A stretch of 64,000 nt of DNA. Source: Bacteroidales bacterium (GTDB lineage Bacteria > Bacteroidota > Bacteroidia > Bacteroidales > UBA932). Positions 45,894 to 54,276 of this stretch are shown piece after piece. A program made the position numbers and the translations under genes. The notes below the pieces were generated by a model. The model did not search any database. It was not told the DNA's origin and saw nothing but the letters and a program-made list of their open reading frames with translations. Each line of letters starts with the position of its first letter. Positions within the stretch are counted from its first letter, which is position 1. Location of the stretch: the NCBI GenBank assembly GCA_024398095.1, contig JAKSJK010000003.1, forward strand, positions 1 through 64,000. Direction: 5' to 3'.

Positions 45894-47564
45894 ATGAAAA
45901 AGCATATCAAAGCAATTTCGGCAATCCTCCTTTCCCTGGCAGCCCTCGCAGCCTGCAACAAGGAGACAGTTGTGGAGTCCTACATCACTCCGGACATCAC
46001 TTCTCTCACGGAGGTTGACGCCCAGGACCCATCTCCTGTGGCAATCATGGTCAAGACCAACACCAAATGGATGGTGCTTGACATCCCTGCCTGGGTGACC
46101 GTGGAACCTAAGATCGGATACGGCGATGCAATCATCACCGTGACTCCGGACAAGAACTTCAGGAATGAAAACACCGAGACCGAGGCACGTTCCGCTTCGT
46201 TCAGGATCATCGGAAACGCCAATTCTGCTGCGCACAACACCGGTGTGAGCGTGAAAATCAGCATCGCACAGAAGGGCTTTACCCCGGAGGTGGATCCGGA
46301 TGCAAGCATCGGCGGTATCCCATCCCTCGAGGAATTCCTCGCCTTCGCGGACGCTGTATCCAACGGTGGCTCTTCAGCACGCTGGCTCAATGAGGCCGGC
46401 GAGGTTGAACTTCTCGCCGACATCGATCTCAGCAGCGTGAACGAGTGGACTCCTATCGGTCTTGCAAAACTCGGCTCTTCTGTCAAGGGCGATCCTACTG
46501 TAGATACCTTCTTCAAGGGAGTATTCAACGGTGGCGGACACAAGATTACCGGTATCAACTGGACCTTCAAGCTCGGCGCTGAGTCAACCTATACTGCATG
46601 CGGTCTCTTCGGCGCTGTACAGAACGCGACCATCAAGAACCTCGTCCTCGGTAAGGAAGGCGACAGCATGACCCTTGGAGGATCACCTGCAGCTCCTTGC
46701 GTCCTCGGTGCCCTCGCAGGTACTGCAGACGGTCTTACCGTAACAGGCGTAACCAACAATGTGGATGTATGGTTCATCGGTGATGAAGGACGTACAGCGG
46801 AGCCTCAGTTCGCTCTCGCAGGCATAGTTGCAAGAGGTGACCGCTGCGTCATCGGCGGCGAAGACGCTGCCAGCGCTGTTGTCAACAACGGCGACGTGGC
46901 TATGAACTGCAAGAACCTCTTCGAGAACGCGGGTGAAGGCGGCCACATGGTCGGTGGTATCATGGGCTACATGCACTACGGCTCTATCATCGGTGCGAAG
47001 AACTACGGTATGGTTTCCTGCCCTAGCGGCCGTGGCGGCGGTATCGTGGCTTCCATCAACAACGGTGTCAACGCTTCTGATTTTGCTCTTGTGAAGGCTT
47101 GCGTCAATTATGGTACCGTAAGGCGTGACGCCTTCGGCAACGGTGGCGTGACCAGCAATGCAAAGCGTATGGGCGGTATCTTCGGCGGTGCCGAGGGCTG
47201 GTTCAACCTCATCGAGGACTGCGTCAACGAGGGCAACGTCTATTCTGAGTACCTTTGCCGCTGCGGTGGCTGCTGCGGCCACTCCAAGATCCAGGTAAAG
47301 GGCTTCGAGAACAAGGGTGTAATACTTTCTGACAAGGATGATTCCCATGGCCCTGGCTGGATTTCCGGCTACTTCGATACCTACGCAAACGCTCAGAAGA
47401 GTGGTGTTGTGAACATCGCACAGTGCAAGATGGGCGGCAAGGTAGGCGGATGGAGCGACTACAAGGACAATCCTGACGGAGCTCCTGCCGCAAGCATGGA
47501 CAATGTCCTCCACTACAACAATGTTCCTGGTACAACTTATCTCGAGGAAGAAATCATAAAATAA
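45894..47564 (+). CDS. Surface lipoprotein with BACON-like and GLUG-like domains
   Basis: 556 residues, lipobox ALAAC (Cys21). An Ig/BACON-like domain covers about 30-128 (VKTNTKWMVLDIPAWVTVEP). The rest is a GLUG-type beta-helix starting VELLADIDLSSVNEWTPIGL and continuing FFKGVFNGGGHKITGINW and LFGAVQNATIKNLVLGKEGD. It lacks any enzyme motif I can recognise. Position after SusCD and resemblance to the neighbouring proteins suggest a surface glycan-binding or adhesin role. It shares its core with the genes on either side. Confidence 0.72.
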   Translation: MKKHIKAISAILLSLAALAACNKETVVESYITPDITSLTEVDAQDPSPVAIMVKTNTKWMVLDIPAWVTVEPKIGYGDAIITVTPDKNFRNENTETEARSASFRIIGNANSAAHNTGVSVKISIAQKGFTPEVDPDASIGGIPSLEEFLAFADAVSNGGSSARWLNEAGEVELLADIDLSSVNEWTPIGLAKLGSSVKGDPTVDTFFKGVFNGGGHKITGINWTFKLGAESTYTACGLFGAVQNATIKNLVLGKEGDSMTLGGSPAAPCVLGALAGTADGLTVTGVTNNVDVWFIGDEGRTAEPQFALAGIVARGDRCVIGGEDAASAVVNNGDVAMNCKNLFENAGEGGHMVGGIMGYMHYGSIIGAKNYGMVSCPSGRGGGIVASINNGVNASDFALVKACVNYGTVRRDAFGNGGVTSNAKRMGGIFGGAEGWFNLIEDCVNEGNVYSEYLCRCGGCCGHSKIQVKGFENKGVILSDKDDSHGPGWISGYFDTYANAQKSGVVNIAQCKMGGKVGGWSDYKDNPDGAPAASMDNVLHYNNVPGTTYLEEEIIK

Positions 47565-47570
47565 TCTACC

Positions 47571-50500
47571 GTGCATAATTTCTGCAGAAACTTATTCTGT
47601 CTTCTGGCAGGCCTCCTTATTCTGGGGGCTTGCCAGAAGCCCGTTATTCCGGATGACCCGATCGATGACCCGACCGACGATCCTGTGACCCCGGTTGATC
47701 CCACTCCAGGCCCTGACGAGCCGACCTTCGGAATCGCCGATGCAGCCGACCTAGTGGCCTTTGCCGACTCTGTCAATGCCGGCAAGCCTGTAGACCGTTT
47801 CTGTGTGGACGGGAAGGTCGTGCTTCTGAACGACATCGACATGTCCGAAGTGACCGCATGGACTCCTATCGGCAATCCGTCATCGGTCAGCAACGGCAAC
47901 ACGGCCTGCGAGTACACAGGAACGGCATTCACCGCTGTGTTCGACGGACAAGATCACACAATTTATAATTTCAAAGTTTCGGCAAAACTGCCTGCCGCTT
48001 CCACCTGGGGCCTTTTCGGTCTCGTGGACGGAGGTACCGTGCAGAATGTGAAGCTCGGAAAAGAAGGTGACAGCAGCTGTGTCACCGTCTCTGCGGAAGG
48101 CGTGGCTGATGCCGGCATACTTGTCGGTACGGCTTTCAACGGGGCAGTAATCCAGAACTGTGAGAACAATATCCCTCTCGTGGTGAACGGTACCACCGCT
48201 TCCGCACGCTTCTCAAGCGGCTGTTTCGTGGGTTATGCCTGCAGTACGGCCAAGGCTGTGAGCCTGAACACTCTCGTGAATAATGCTCGTGTAACCATGT
48301 CCGCAGGTTCCAACACGGCCAATGGTGCTACAGGAGTGATGGTCGGCGGCATTGTCGGCTTCTGTACTGGTTCCGGCACGGAACTGACCATGGTCGAGAG
48401 CTGCGAGAACAAGGGTAGCATCGAGGGCGCCTGCGGACGTTCTTCCGGTATAGCTGCAACCATGAATGCAAAGACCTTCATGCGCTACTGCGTGAACCGC
48501 GGCAACCAGCTGAATACCTTCACCAACGGCCGTGTGGGCAACCTTACCTGCATCATGGGCTCGGGCTGCATGATGGACGACTGTACCAATTACGGAGACG
48601 TCGTGACTTCCGACCCTGCCACCACCACGGCGGGCATGATAGCCCTTCTGAACAATGCGAATGTAGTCGTGACCGGTGGCGGCAACTACGGCAAGGTCAT
48701 CAGCGGCAACAGCCAGTACCACGGCCTGCTCGTGGCTAACTTCAGCGCATTCTCATCCTTCAGCGGCGCGTTTGCGGGTGGAGCCTGCGGTACCTATTCT
48801 GCAGATGGAAAGCACCAGATGCACGACCTCACGGCAGATACATGGATCAGCCATATCGGCTACTACTCGTCGTCTAACTTCGCCAAGATCACAGAGCTCA
48901 GTTCTCCTTTCGGAGCTGGCGGCGGAACCGGCGTGACCGGCACCGTGCCTGATTTCAAGGATGCCTCCCTCAAGATCCTCTTTATTGGAAACTCCTTCAC
49001 CAAGGATGCCGTGGAGCATCTCCCGGGCCTGATCAAGGGTGCCGGAATCACGGATGTGACCCTCGCGCACTGTTACTATGGCGGACGTACCATCCCAGAG
49101 TACAATAACGGTTGGAATACCTCCAAGGACTACACCCTCTATTATATGAATGCAGGAGGATCGTCCTGGACAACCTACTCTGACAAGGTAACCATCAAGG
49201 ACGTGGCCGAGAGCGGCCGCTGGGACATCGTGACCATCCAGGAGCACACCGGAAACTATCGTGCATGGGCTTGGACTGAGGAAGAAAAGACCGCAATACA
49301 AGGATTGCTCGACAAGTGTGCCGCCACCCAGCAGGTCAAGCCGAAGTCATATTACGTGATGTCGCAGGCCTACTTCAACATGGGCAAGATCGCATCCGGA
49401 TCCAAGCCGTACATTACCTGGACAGACCAGGCCGGCATGTTCTCCGTGATCGTGACCCAGACCAGGACCGTGCTCGCCCAGACCAGTGTTGACGATGTGC
49501 TCGCAACCGGCACCATGCTCCAGAATCTCCGTACTTCAGGTCTTGACAACGAGATGAATCTCACCCGCGACGGCTACCATATGGACTACGGAGCTTCCCG
49601 CTACGGTGCAGCCTGCGTGATGTTCGAGAAGCTCATCACCCCTAAGTTCAACAAGAACCTGGACGGCAACACCTACCGCTACGCCAACAGCAGCCAGGTG
49701 GAGGGTAGTTACTCTACCCCTGTCACTGATGAGAACTTCCCGGTCATCCTGAAAGCTGCCCGCTATGCCATCGAGAAGCCATTCGAGGTGACCGACATGA
49801 AGGGCGAGGGCGGCAGCACAGGCGGTGGCGACACTCCTGAAACTCCGTCTGTCGAGCTTGGCGGCAGTGGTACCGAGGCAGATCCGTACCTGATTACCAA
49901 GGCAGAAGAAATGAAGGGTATCGCACCTCGTCTTGTCGAAGGTCAGATGAAGTATTTCCGACTTACAGCGGATATAGATATGGGTGCAATCAAGGATTGG
50001 ACCCCGGTTAATACTGCCAACAAGGCCATGGGCATGGACTTCGACGGTGGCAATCACACCATCTCCAACTTCTCCTGCACCAACCAGAATTACGCCAGCC
50101 TCTTCGGCCTTATCCACGGCTCCGTCAAGGATCTTAAGATCGACAAGCCGTCAGTGACCCACAGCAGCCAGTGCGGTATTCTCGCAACTTGGATTGGTAA
50201 CAGTGCCGGAACGCTTTCTGCAACCATCAGCAATGTACATATAACCGATGCCAGCTTGAAGACCACAGCCACTGCCGCAGCCTGTCTGGGTATGATTTCT
50301 GCTAATGCGGGCGCCTCCACAATCACCGGCTGCTCTGCAACCGGCGCCATCAGCCACAGTCTCTCCAGCGGCTCATGGACCTATGTGGGAGGTCTTGTCG
50401 GCAGGATGTACATCAGCGGCAGCATAGAGCGCTGCAGCTACGACGGCACCATCACCACCAAGGGAGGATACGGTTATGCCGGCATTCTCGGCGGCACCGG

Positions 50501-51095
50501 CGCGGATGTAGCAGTATCCGTAAAGGATTGCTGGTCTGCCGGCTCGATTACCGGTGGCAACTACTGTGGCGGCATCGTGGCCGAACTCTGCAAGGGCTCG
50601 TCAGTGCTCAACTGCTACAGCACCATGTCCATGTCCGGAGTCTATAACTTCGGCGGCATCGTGGGCCGTGCATCCAATGCCAAGAATCCAAATTCCGCCG
50701 GTACTTTCAATACCGACATCAACATCACAGTGAAAGGCTGTGTGGCATGGAATCCGAGCATTACCAGCACCAAGGCCTCTTCCGAGACCCCTGCCACCCA
50801 CTACAGTTCCGGTGCGGTAGTAGGCTTTACTACTTATCTGAATGTACTCAACAGCTGCTGGCGCCGTCCGGACATGACCTTCCAGACCTACAGTATCGAG
50901 GCTCTCAACACTCTTGTGGACACTCCTGACGTGGGTCCGGCAAGCCCGCTTGTGAAGACCAGCAGCGAGACCTTCTTCTGCCCTTACAACGGCAAGGCCG
51001 CCGCTGCGGGGGAGACGGTCAGCTCAATAGCGACAAAACTTGGCTGGGATGCTTCCGTATGGGATCTCAGCGGTGATTATCCGAAACTCAAGTAA
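47571..51095 (+). CDS. Large lipoprotein with two GLUG-like regions around an SGNH/DUF4886 domain
   Basis: 1174 residues from a GTG start (47571); the signal reads HNFCRNLFCLLAGLLILGAC (Cys21), followed by a Pro/Asp linker. GLUG-like beta-helix 1 covers about 55-440 (VVLLNDIDMSEVTAWTPIG). A DUF4886/SGNH hydrolase domain covers about 467-745, with the nucleophile Ser in LFIGNSFT (about 474), Gly in the CYYGGRT block, TIQEHTG, and the Asp/His pair in TRDGYHMDYGA (about 667 and 670). GLUG-like beta-helix 2 covers about 763-1174 (LTADIDMGAIKDWTPV). The hydrolase likely removes acyl esters from a glycan. No ATG lies near the start. Confidence 0.8.
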   Translation: MHNFCRNLFCLLAGLLILGACQKPVIPDDPIDDPTDDPVTPVDPTPGPDEPTFGIADAADLVAFADSVNAGKPVDRFCVDGKVVLLNDIDMSEVTAWTPIGNPSSVSNGNTACEYTGTAFTAVFDGQDHTIYNFKVSAKLPAASTWGLFGLVDGGTVQNVKLGKEGDSSCVTVSAEGVADAGILVGTAFNGAVIQNCENNIPLVVNGTTASARFSSGCFVGYACSTAKAVSLNTLVNNARVTMSAGSNTANGATGVMVGGIVGFCTGSGTELTMVESCENKGSIEGACGRSSGIAATMNAKTFMRYCVNRGNQLNTFTNGRVGNLTCIMGSGCMMDDCTNYGDVVTSDPATTTAGMIALLNNANVVVTGGGNYGKVISGNSQYHGLLVANFSAFSSFSGAFAGGACGTYSADGKHQMHDLTADTWISHIGYYSSSNFAKITELSSPFGAGGGTGVTGTVPDFKDASLKILFIGNSFTKDAVEHLPGLIKGAGITDVTLAHCYYGGRTIPEYNNGWNTSKDYTLYYMNAGGSSWTTYSDKVTIKDVAESGRWDIVTIQEHTGNYRAWAWTEEEKTAIQGLLDKCAATQQVKPKSYYVMSQAYFNMGKIASGSKPYITWTDQAGMFSVIVTQTRTVLAQTSVDDVLATGTMLQNLRTSGLDNEMNLTRDGYHMDYGASRYGAACVMFEKLITPKFNKNLDGNTYRYANSSQVEGSYSTPVTDENFPVILKAARYAIEKPFEVTDMKGEGGSTGGGDTPETPSVELGGSGTEADPYLITKAEEMKGIAPRLVEGQMKYFRLTADIDMGAIKDWTPVNTANKAMGMDFDGGNHTISNFSCTNQNYASLFGLIHGSVKDLKIDKPSVTHSSQCGILATWIGNSAGTLSATISNVHITDASLKTTATAAACLGMISANAGASTITGCSATGAISHSLSSGSWTYVGGLVGRMYISGSIERCSYDGTITTKGGYGYAGILGGTGADVAVSVKDCWSAGSITGGNYCGGIVAELCKGSSVLNCYSTMSMSGVYNFGGIVGRASNAKNPNSAGTFNTDINITVKGCVAWNPSITSTKASSETPATHYSSGAVVGFTTYLNVLNSCWRRPDMTFQTYSIEALNTLVDTPDVGPASPLVKTSSETFFCPYNGKAAAAGETVSSIATKLGWDASVWDLSGDYPKLK

Positions 51096-51098
51096 GGG

Positions 51099-52433
51099 AT
51101 GAAAAGATCCATTCTGATATTATTACTGTCTGTATGCCCGCTGGCTGCCTTTGCACAGTCCAGCCAGTGGGTGTTCACTGACAGTCGCAAGGCCAGCTTG
51201 CAGAAGCAGTGGCTGGAAGGCGACGGGACCGTAATGGCCACCGATTTCGGTGAGGCTGTCTTCGAGATAGTACCAGGTTCTCCGGCATCCCATCCGGTGA
51301 ATGTCATCAAAGGGAAGAAACCTGGCGTGCAGGGTCTTCACTGCGGAGATTCATGGGTGTTCACCCTTCCCGCTTCCCATGTCAAGGCCGGAACCTTCGT
51401 AGAGTTCGACCTGTCAGTAGTCCCGTCTGCTCTTTCTCCGCGCTATTTTGTCGTGGAATACAACGATGCGGGCGTGTGGGTGCCGGCGGATGGCCTTCGC
51501 GAGGAGAACGGTATCGCCTACACTTTCAAGCTTTTCGGGGATGCTCCCGTAGAGCAGCACACCAGCGTCATAAAGACTTTCAAGGCCAAGTCAGACCTGG
51601 CCAGGAAGGACTTCATAGTGGTGCGTGCGCGTGTTGCCGCTGACATTGACTGCCAGGGCAATCCGCTTTCGGACGACCCGGCTTCTGCTGTCTATCTCGA
51701 ACCTTCGACCAAGACGGCAGCGGATCTGACCATACTCGGGGATGTCGCCCCGAAGGATACCACCAGCGTGCTCTGCATAGGCAATTCCTTTACCTATGTC
51801 CACAGTGCCGACTGGATGCTCAAGCGCATTGCCTGGACCCAGGGCCATTACCTGGATATGGAAACATCCGTAAAGGGTGGTCAGACCTTCGGCCAGCACC
51901 TCGGCCTCATGATCACTGCAGAGGCAATCTCGAAGGGCGGCTACGATTACGTATTCCTCCAGAACCAGAGCCAGACCAACGCCTGGTATGCCCAGGACAA
52001 GAAGGGCAAGGCGCAGATTCTGGCAGATGCTATTGAACTTTCCTCAAGGGTTCGAGCTACTTCTCCGGATGCCGTACAGGTCGTTGAGGCTACTTGGTCG
52101 TATGTGGGCAAGAGCGGCGAGAACGGCGGTTTCAAGAGTCTTAAGGAGTTTGACAAACTACTGCTCAAGGGCTCCAAGGCCATCGCGAAATCTACGGGTG
52201 GCGTGGTTTCTCCAATTGGAGCTGCTTTCGCCGTATCTCGTGCCGAACGCCCGGACATAGACCTCTATGACCCTGACCATAAGCATCAGTCTGCCTACGG
52301 TGCCTACCTCAAGGCCTGTGTGAACTATCTGCTGATGTTCGGCGGAAATTTCGAGGGATATGTGGACGATTGCCATCTCAGTTCCGAGAAAACGGCGTAT
52401 CTTCGCGGTGTTGCCGAAAGAATAGTCAAGTAA
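51099..52433 (+). CDS. SGNH/DUF4886 family hydrolase, exported
   Basis: 444 residues with signal peptide (ends AAFAQ, 20). The N-terminal part (about 22-205) is a beta-rich domain I do not recognise. The C-terminal DUF4886 domain (about 222-444) has SVLCIGNSFTYVHS with the nucleophile Ser near 230, VKGGQTFGQHL, YVFLQNQSQT and the late DLYDPDHKHQSAYGAYL with the catalytic Asp/His. Likely a carbohydrate esterase. It starts 3 bases after the preceding gene, which contains a second copy of this domain. Confidence 0.8.
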   Translation: MKRSILILLLSVCPLAAFAQSSQWVFTDSRKASLQKQWLEGDGTVMATDFGEAVFEIVPGSPASHPVNVIKGKKPGVQGLHCGDSWVFTLPASHVKAGTFVEFDLSVVPSALSPRYFVVEYNDAGVWVPADGLREENGIAYTFKLFGDAPVEQHTSVIKTFKAKSDLARKDFIVVRARVAADIDCQGNPLSDDPASAVYLEPSTKTAADLTILGDVAPKDTTSVLCIGNSFTYVHSADWMLKRIAWTQGHYLDMETSVKGGQTFGQHLGLMITAEAISKGGYDYVFLQNQSQTNAWYAQDKKGKAQILADAIELSSRVRATSPDAVQVVEATWSYVGKSGENGGFKSLKEFDKLLLKGSKAIAKSTGGVVSPIGAAFAVSRAERPDIDLYDPDHKHQSAYGAYLKACVNYLLMFGGNFEGYVDDCHLSSEKTAYLRGVAERIVK

Positions 52434-52450
52434 CAATAAAATATATTGAA

Positions 52451-53425
52451 ATGAAGAAAATCATTCTTTTCCTGACCGTCGCAGCGACAGTGCTCTCCGC
52501 TGCGTCCTGCTGCAAGCACGAGTCCAAGTATGCGAACCGTGCCGAAATGATCGCGGCCCAGATCCACGATCCTGCTTCCAAGTATGTTGTTGTGGCCTGC
52601 CACCGCGGTGACTGGCGCAACTTCCCTGAGAATTCACTCCTCGCCATCGAGTCTATCATCAAGATGGAGGCCGATATCATGGAGCTCGACCTCAAGATGA
52701 CTAAGGACTCTGTCCTCGTGCTCTCTCACGATCACGATGTGCTTCGCTGCACCAACTTCTCCAAGGTTTTCAAGGATGAGCCGGAGAAATCTGCAAAGAT
52801 CTGCGACCTCACCTATGACGAGATCTGCCAGCTGAGCCTCAAGAGGGCTCACAACGTGGTTATCGACAGCCTCCACATGCCAACTCTCCGCGAGGCTCTC
52901 GAATGCTGCAAGGACCGCATCTGTGTGAATGTGGACCAGGGTTATGAGTATTACGACCAGGTTCTCGCCATCACCGAGGAGCTCGGCGTGACCGACCAGA
53001 TCCTCATCAAGGGCAAGAAGCCTATCGAGGTGATTGCTGCTCACGAGGCTGCCTACGAGCACAATATGATGTACATGCCTATCGTGGACATCCAGAAGAA
53101 GAAGGGCATGGAGCTCTTCAACTCTTATCTCGATCAGAACGTGGTTCCTCTCGCATACGAGGTTTGCTGGCAGAGCAACGATGACGGCGTGTTCGACGAT
53201 GTTTGCCAGAAGATCCTCGCACAGGGCTCCAAGATCTGGGTCAATACCATCTGGGCAAGCCTCTGTGGTGGTGACGGCAATGACGATGACGCTGCTTACA
53301 TCTGTGGCGATCCGGACAGCGTCTACTCACAGTATCTCGAGAAGGGCGTGTCAATGATCCAGACCGACCGTCCAGAGCAGCTCGTGAATTACCTCAAGTC
53401 CAAGGGTCGTCACACTGCGCTCTAG
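52451..53425 (+). CDS. Glycerophosphodiester phosphodiesterase, lipoprotein
   Basis: Cleaves glycerophosphodiesters, releasing glycerol-3-phosphate. 324 residues with lipobox SAASC (Cys19 or 20). GDPD motifs: VVACHRGDWRNFPENSL (His-Arg, Glu), ADIMELDLKMTKDSVLVLSH (Glu, Asp, then His in SHDHDVLRC), and late VPLAYEV, KIWVNTIW and GVSMIQTDRPEQLVNYL. The start is the ATG at 52451, which opens the signal peptide; an upstream in-frame ATG at 52370 lies inside the previous gene. Last gene of the long operon; a strong terminator follows. Confidence 0.9.
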   Translation: MKKIILFLTVAATVLSAASCCKHESKYANRAEMIAAQIHDPASKYVVVACHRGDWRNFPENSLLAIESIIKMEADIMELDLKMTKDSVLVLSHDHDVLRCTNFSKVFKDEPEKSAKICDLTYDEICQLSLKRAHNVVIDSLHMPTLREALECCKDRICVNVDQGYEYYDQVLAITEELGVTDQILIKGKKPIEVIAAHEAAYEHNMMYMPIVDIQKKKGMELFNSYLDQNVVPLAYEVCWQSNDDGVFDDVCQKILAQGSKIWVNTIWASLCGGDGNDDDAAYICGDPDSVYSQYLEKGVSMIQTDRPEQLVNYLKSKGRHTAL

Positions 53426-53443
53426 GATTTTGAATGATAAATG

Positions 53444-53475
53444 AAACGCCGCATCAACCGATGCGGCGTTTCTTT
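53444..53475. terminator. Perfect 12-pair terminator between convergent operons
   Basis: AAACGCCGCATC (53444-53455) and GATGCGGCGTTT (53460-53471) pair perfectly around AACC, followed by TCTTTAA. It can serve both the GDPD operon on the plus strand and nagB on the minus strand. Confidence 0.9.
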
Positions 53476-53490
53476 AATATTATGTCAGGC

Positions 53491-54273
53491 TTACTTCTCG
53501 ATCTCTTTGAAGTAGCGGTAGGTGTTGACCTTGATTTCTCCGGCAGCGAGCTCGTCGCAGACAATCACTCCGTTAGGGTGCTGCTGGAGGGCTGAGAGGG
53601 TGCAGACATGGGTCAGAGGGCCTTCCACAGCCATCTGGATGGCACGAGCCTTCTTGTGACCAAAGGCGAGCACGAGCACTTCCTTGGCATCGGTAACAGT
53701 TGCGACGCCGACAGACATGGCCTGCTTAGGCACCTTGTTGATGTCGTTGTCGAAAAAGCGGCTGTTCACCAGAAGAGTGTCATAGGTAAGGTCCATCACG
53801 CGGGTGCGGGACTGGAGGGATGAATATGGCTCGTTGAAAGCGAGGTGTCCGTCCTCTCCGACTCCACCGAGGAAGAGGTCGATGCCGCCGGCAGCGAGGA
53901 TACGCTTCTCATAGTTGTCGCACTCGGCCTTCTTGTCCGGTGCGTTGCCATCGAGGATGTTGATGTTCTCGCGAGGTACATCCACATGGTTGAAGAAGTA
54001 GGTGTCCATGAAGCTGTGATAGCTCTCCGGATGCTCCACAGGGAGGTCCACATACTCGTCCATGTTGAAGGTGACAACGTTCTTGAACGAAATCTCGCCA
54101 GCCTTGTACATCTTGATCAGTTCGGCATAGGTGCCGATAGGGGTGGAACCGGTTGCAAGACCGAGTACGAATGGTTTGTCGGTCACTGCAGCCTTGGCCT
54201 TGATGGCTTCGGCGATGTGCTTCGCAGCCCATACTGAGCCTGCGTCGTAGGTTTCTTTGATGATAAGTCTCAT
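53491..54273 (-). CDS. nagB: Glucosamine-6-phosphate deaminase
   Basis: Turns glucosamine-6-phosphate into fructose-6-phosphate and ammonia, feeding amino sugar into glycolysis. At 260 residues it keeps all catalytic residues of the E. coli enzyme at the same numbers: Asp72 (FNMDEY), Asp141 and His143 (GEDGHLAFNE) and Glu148. Phosphate-binding LATGSTP is near 39-45. It begins 3 bases after the nagB/PIG-L fusion gene on the minus strand and ends at the shared terminator. Confidence 0.96.
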   Translation of the reverse strand: MRLIIKETYDAGSVWAAKHIAEAIKAKAAVTDKPFVLGLATGSTPIGTYAELIKMYKAGEISFKNVVTFNMDEYVDLPVEHPESYHSFMDTYFFNHVDVPRENINILDGNAPDKKAECDNYEKRILAAGGIDLFLGGVGEDGHLAFNEPYSSLQSRTRVMDLTYDTLLVNSRFFDNDINKVPKQAMSVGVATVTDAKEVLVLAFGHKKARAIQMAVEGPLTHVCTLSALQQHPNGVIVCDELAAGEIKVNTYRYFKEIEK

Positions 54274-54276
54274 ATT

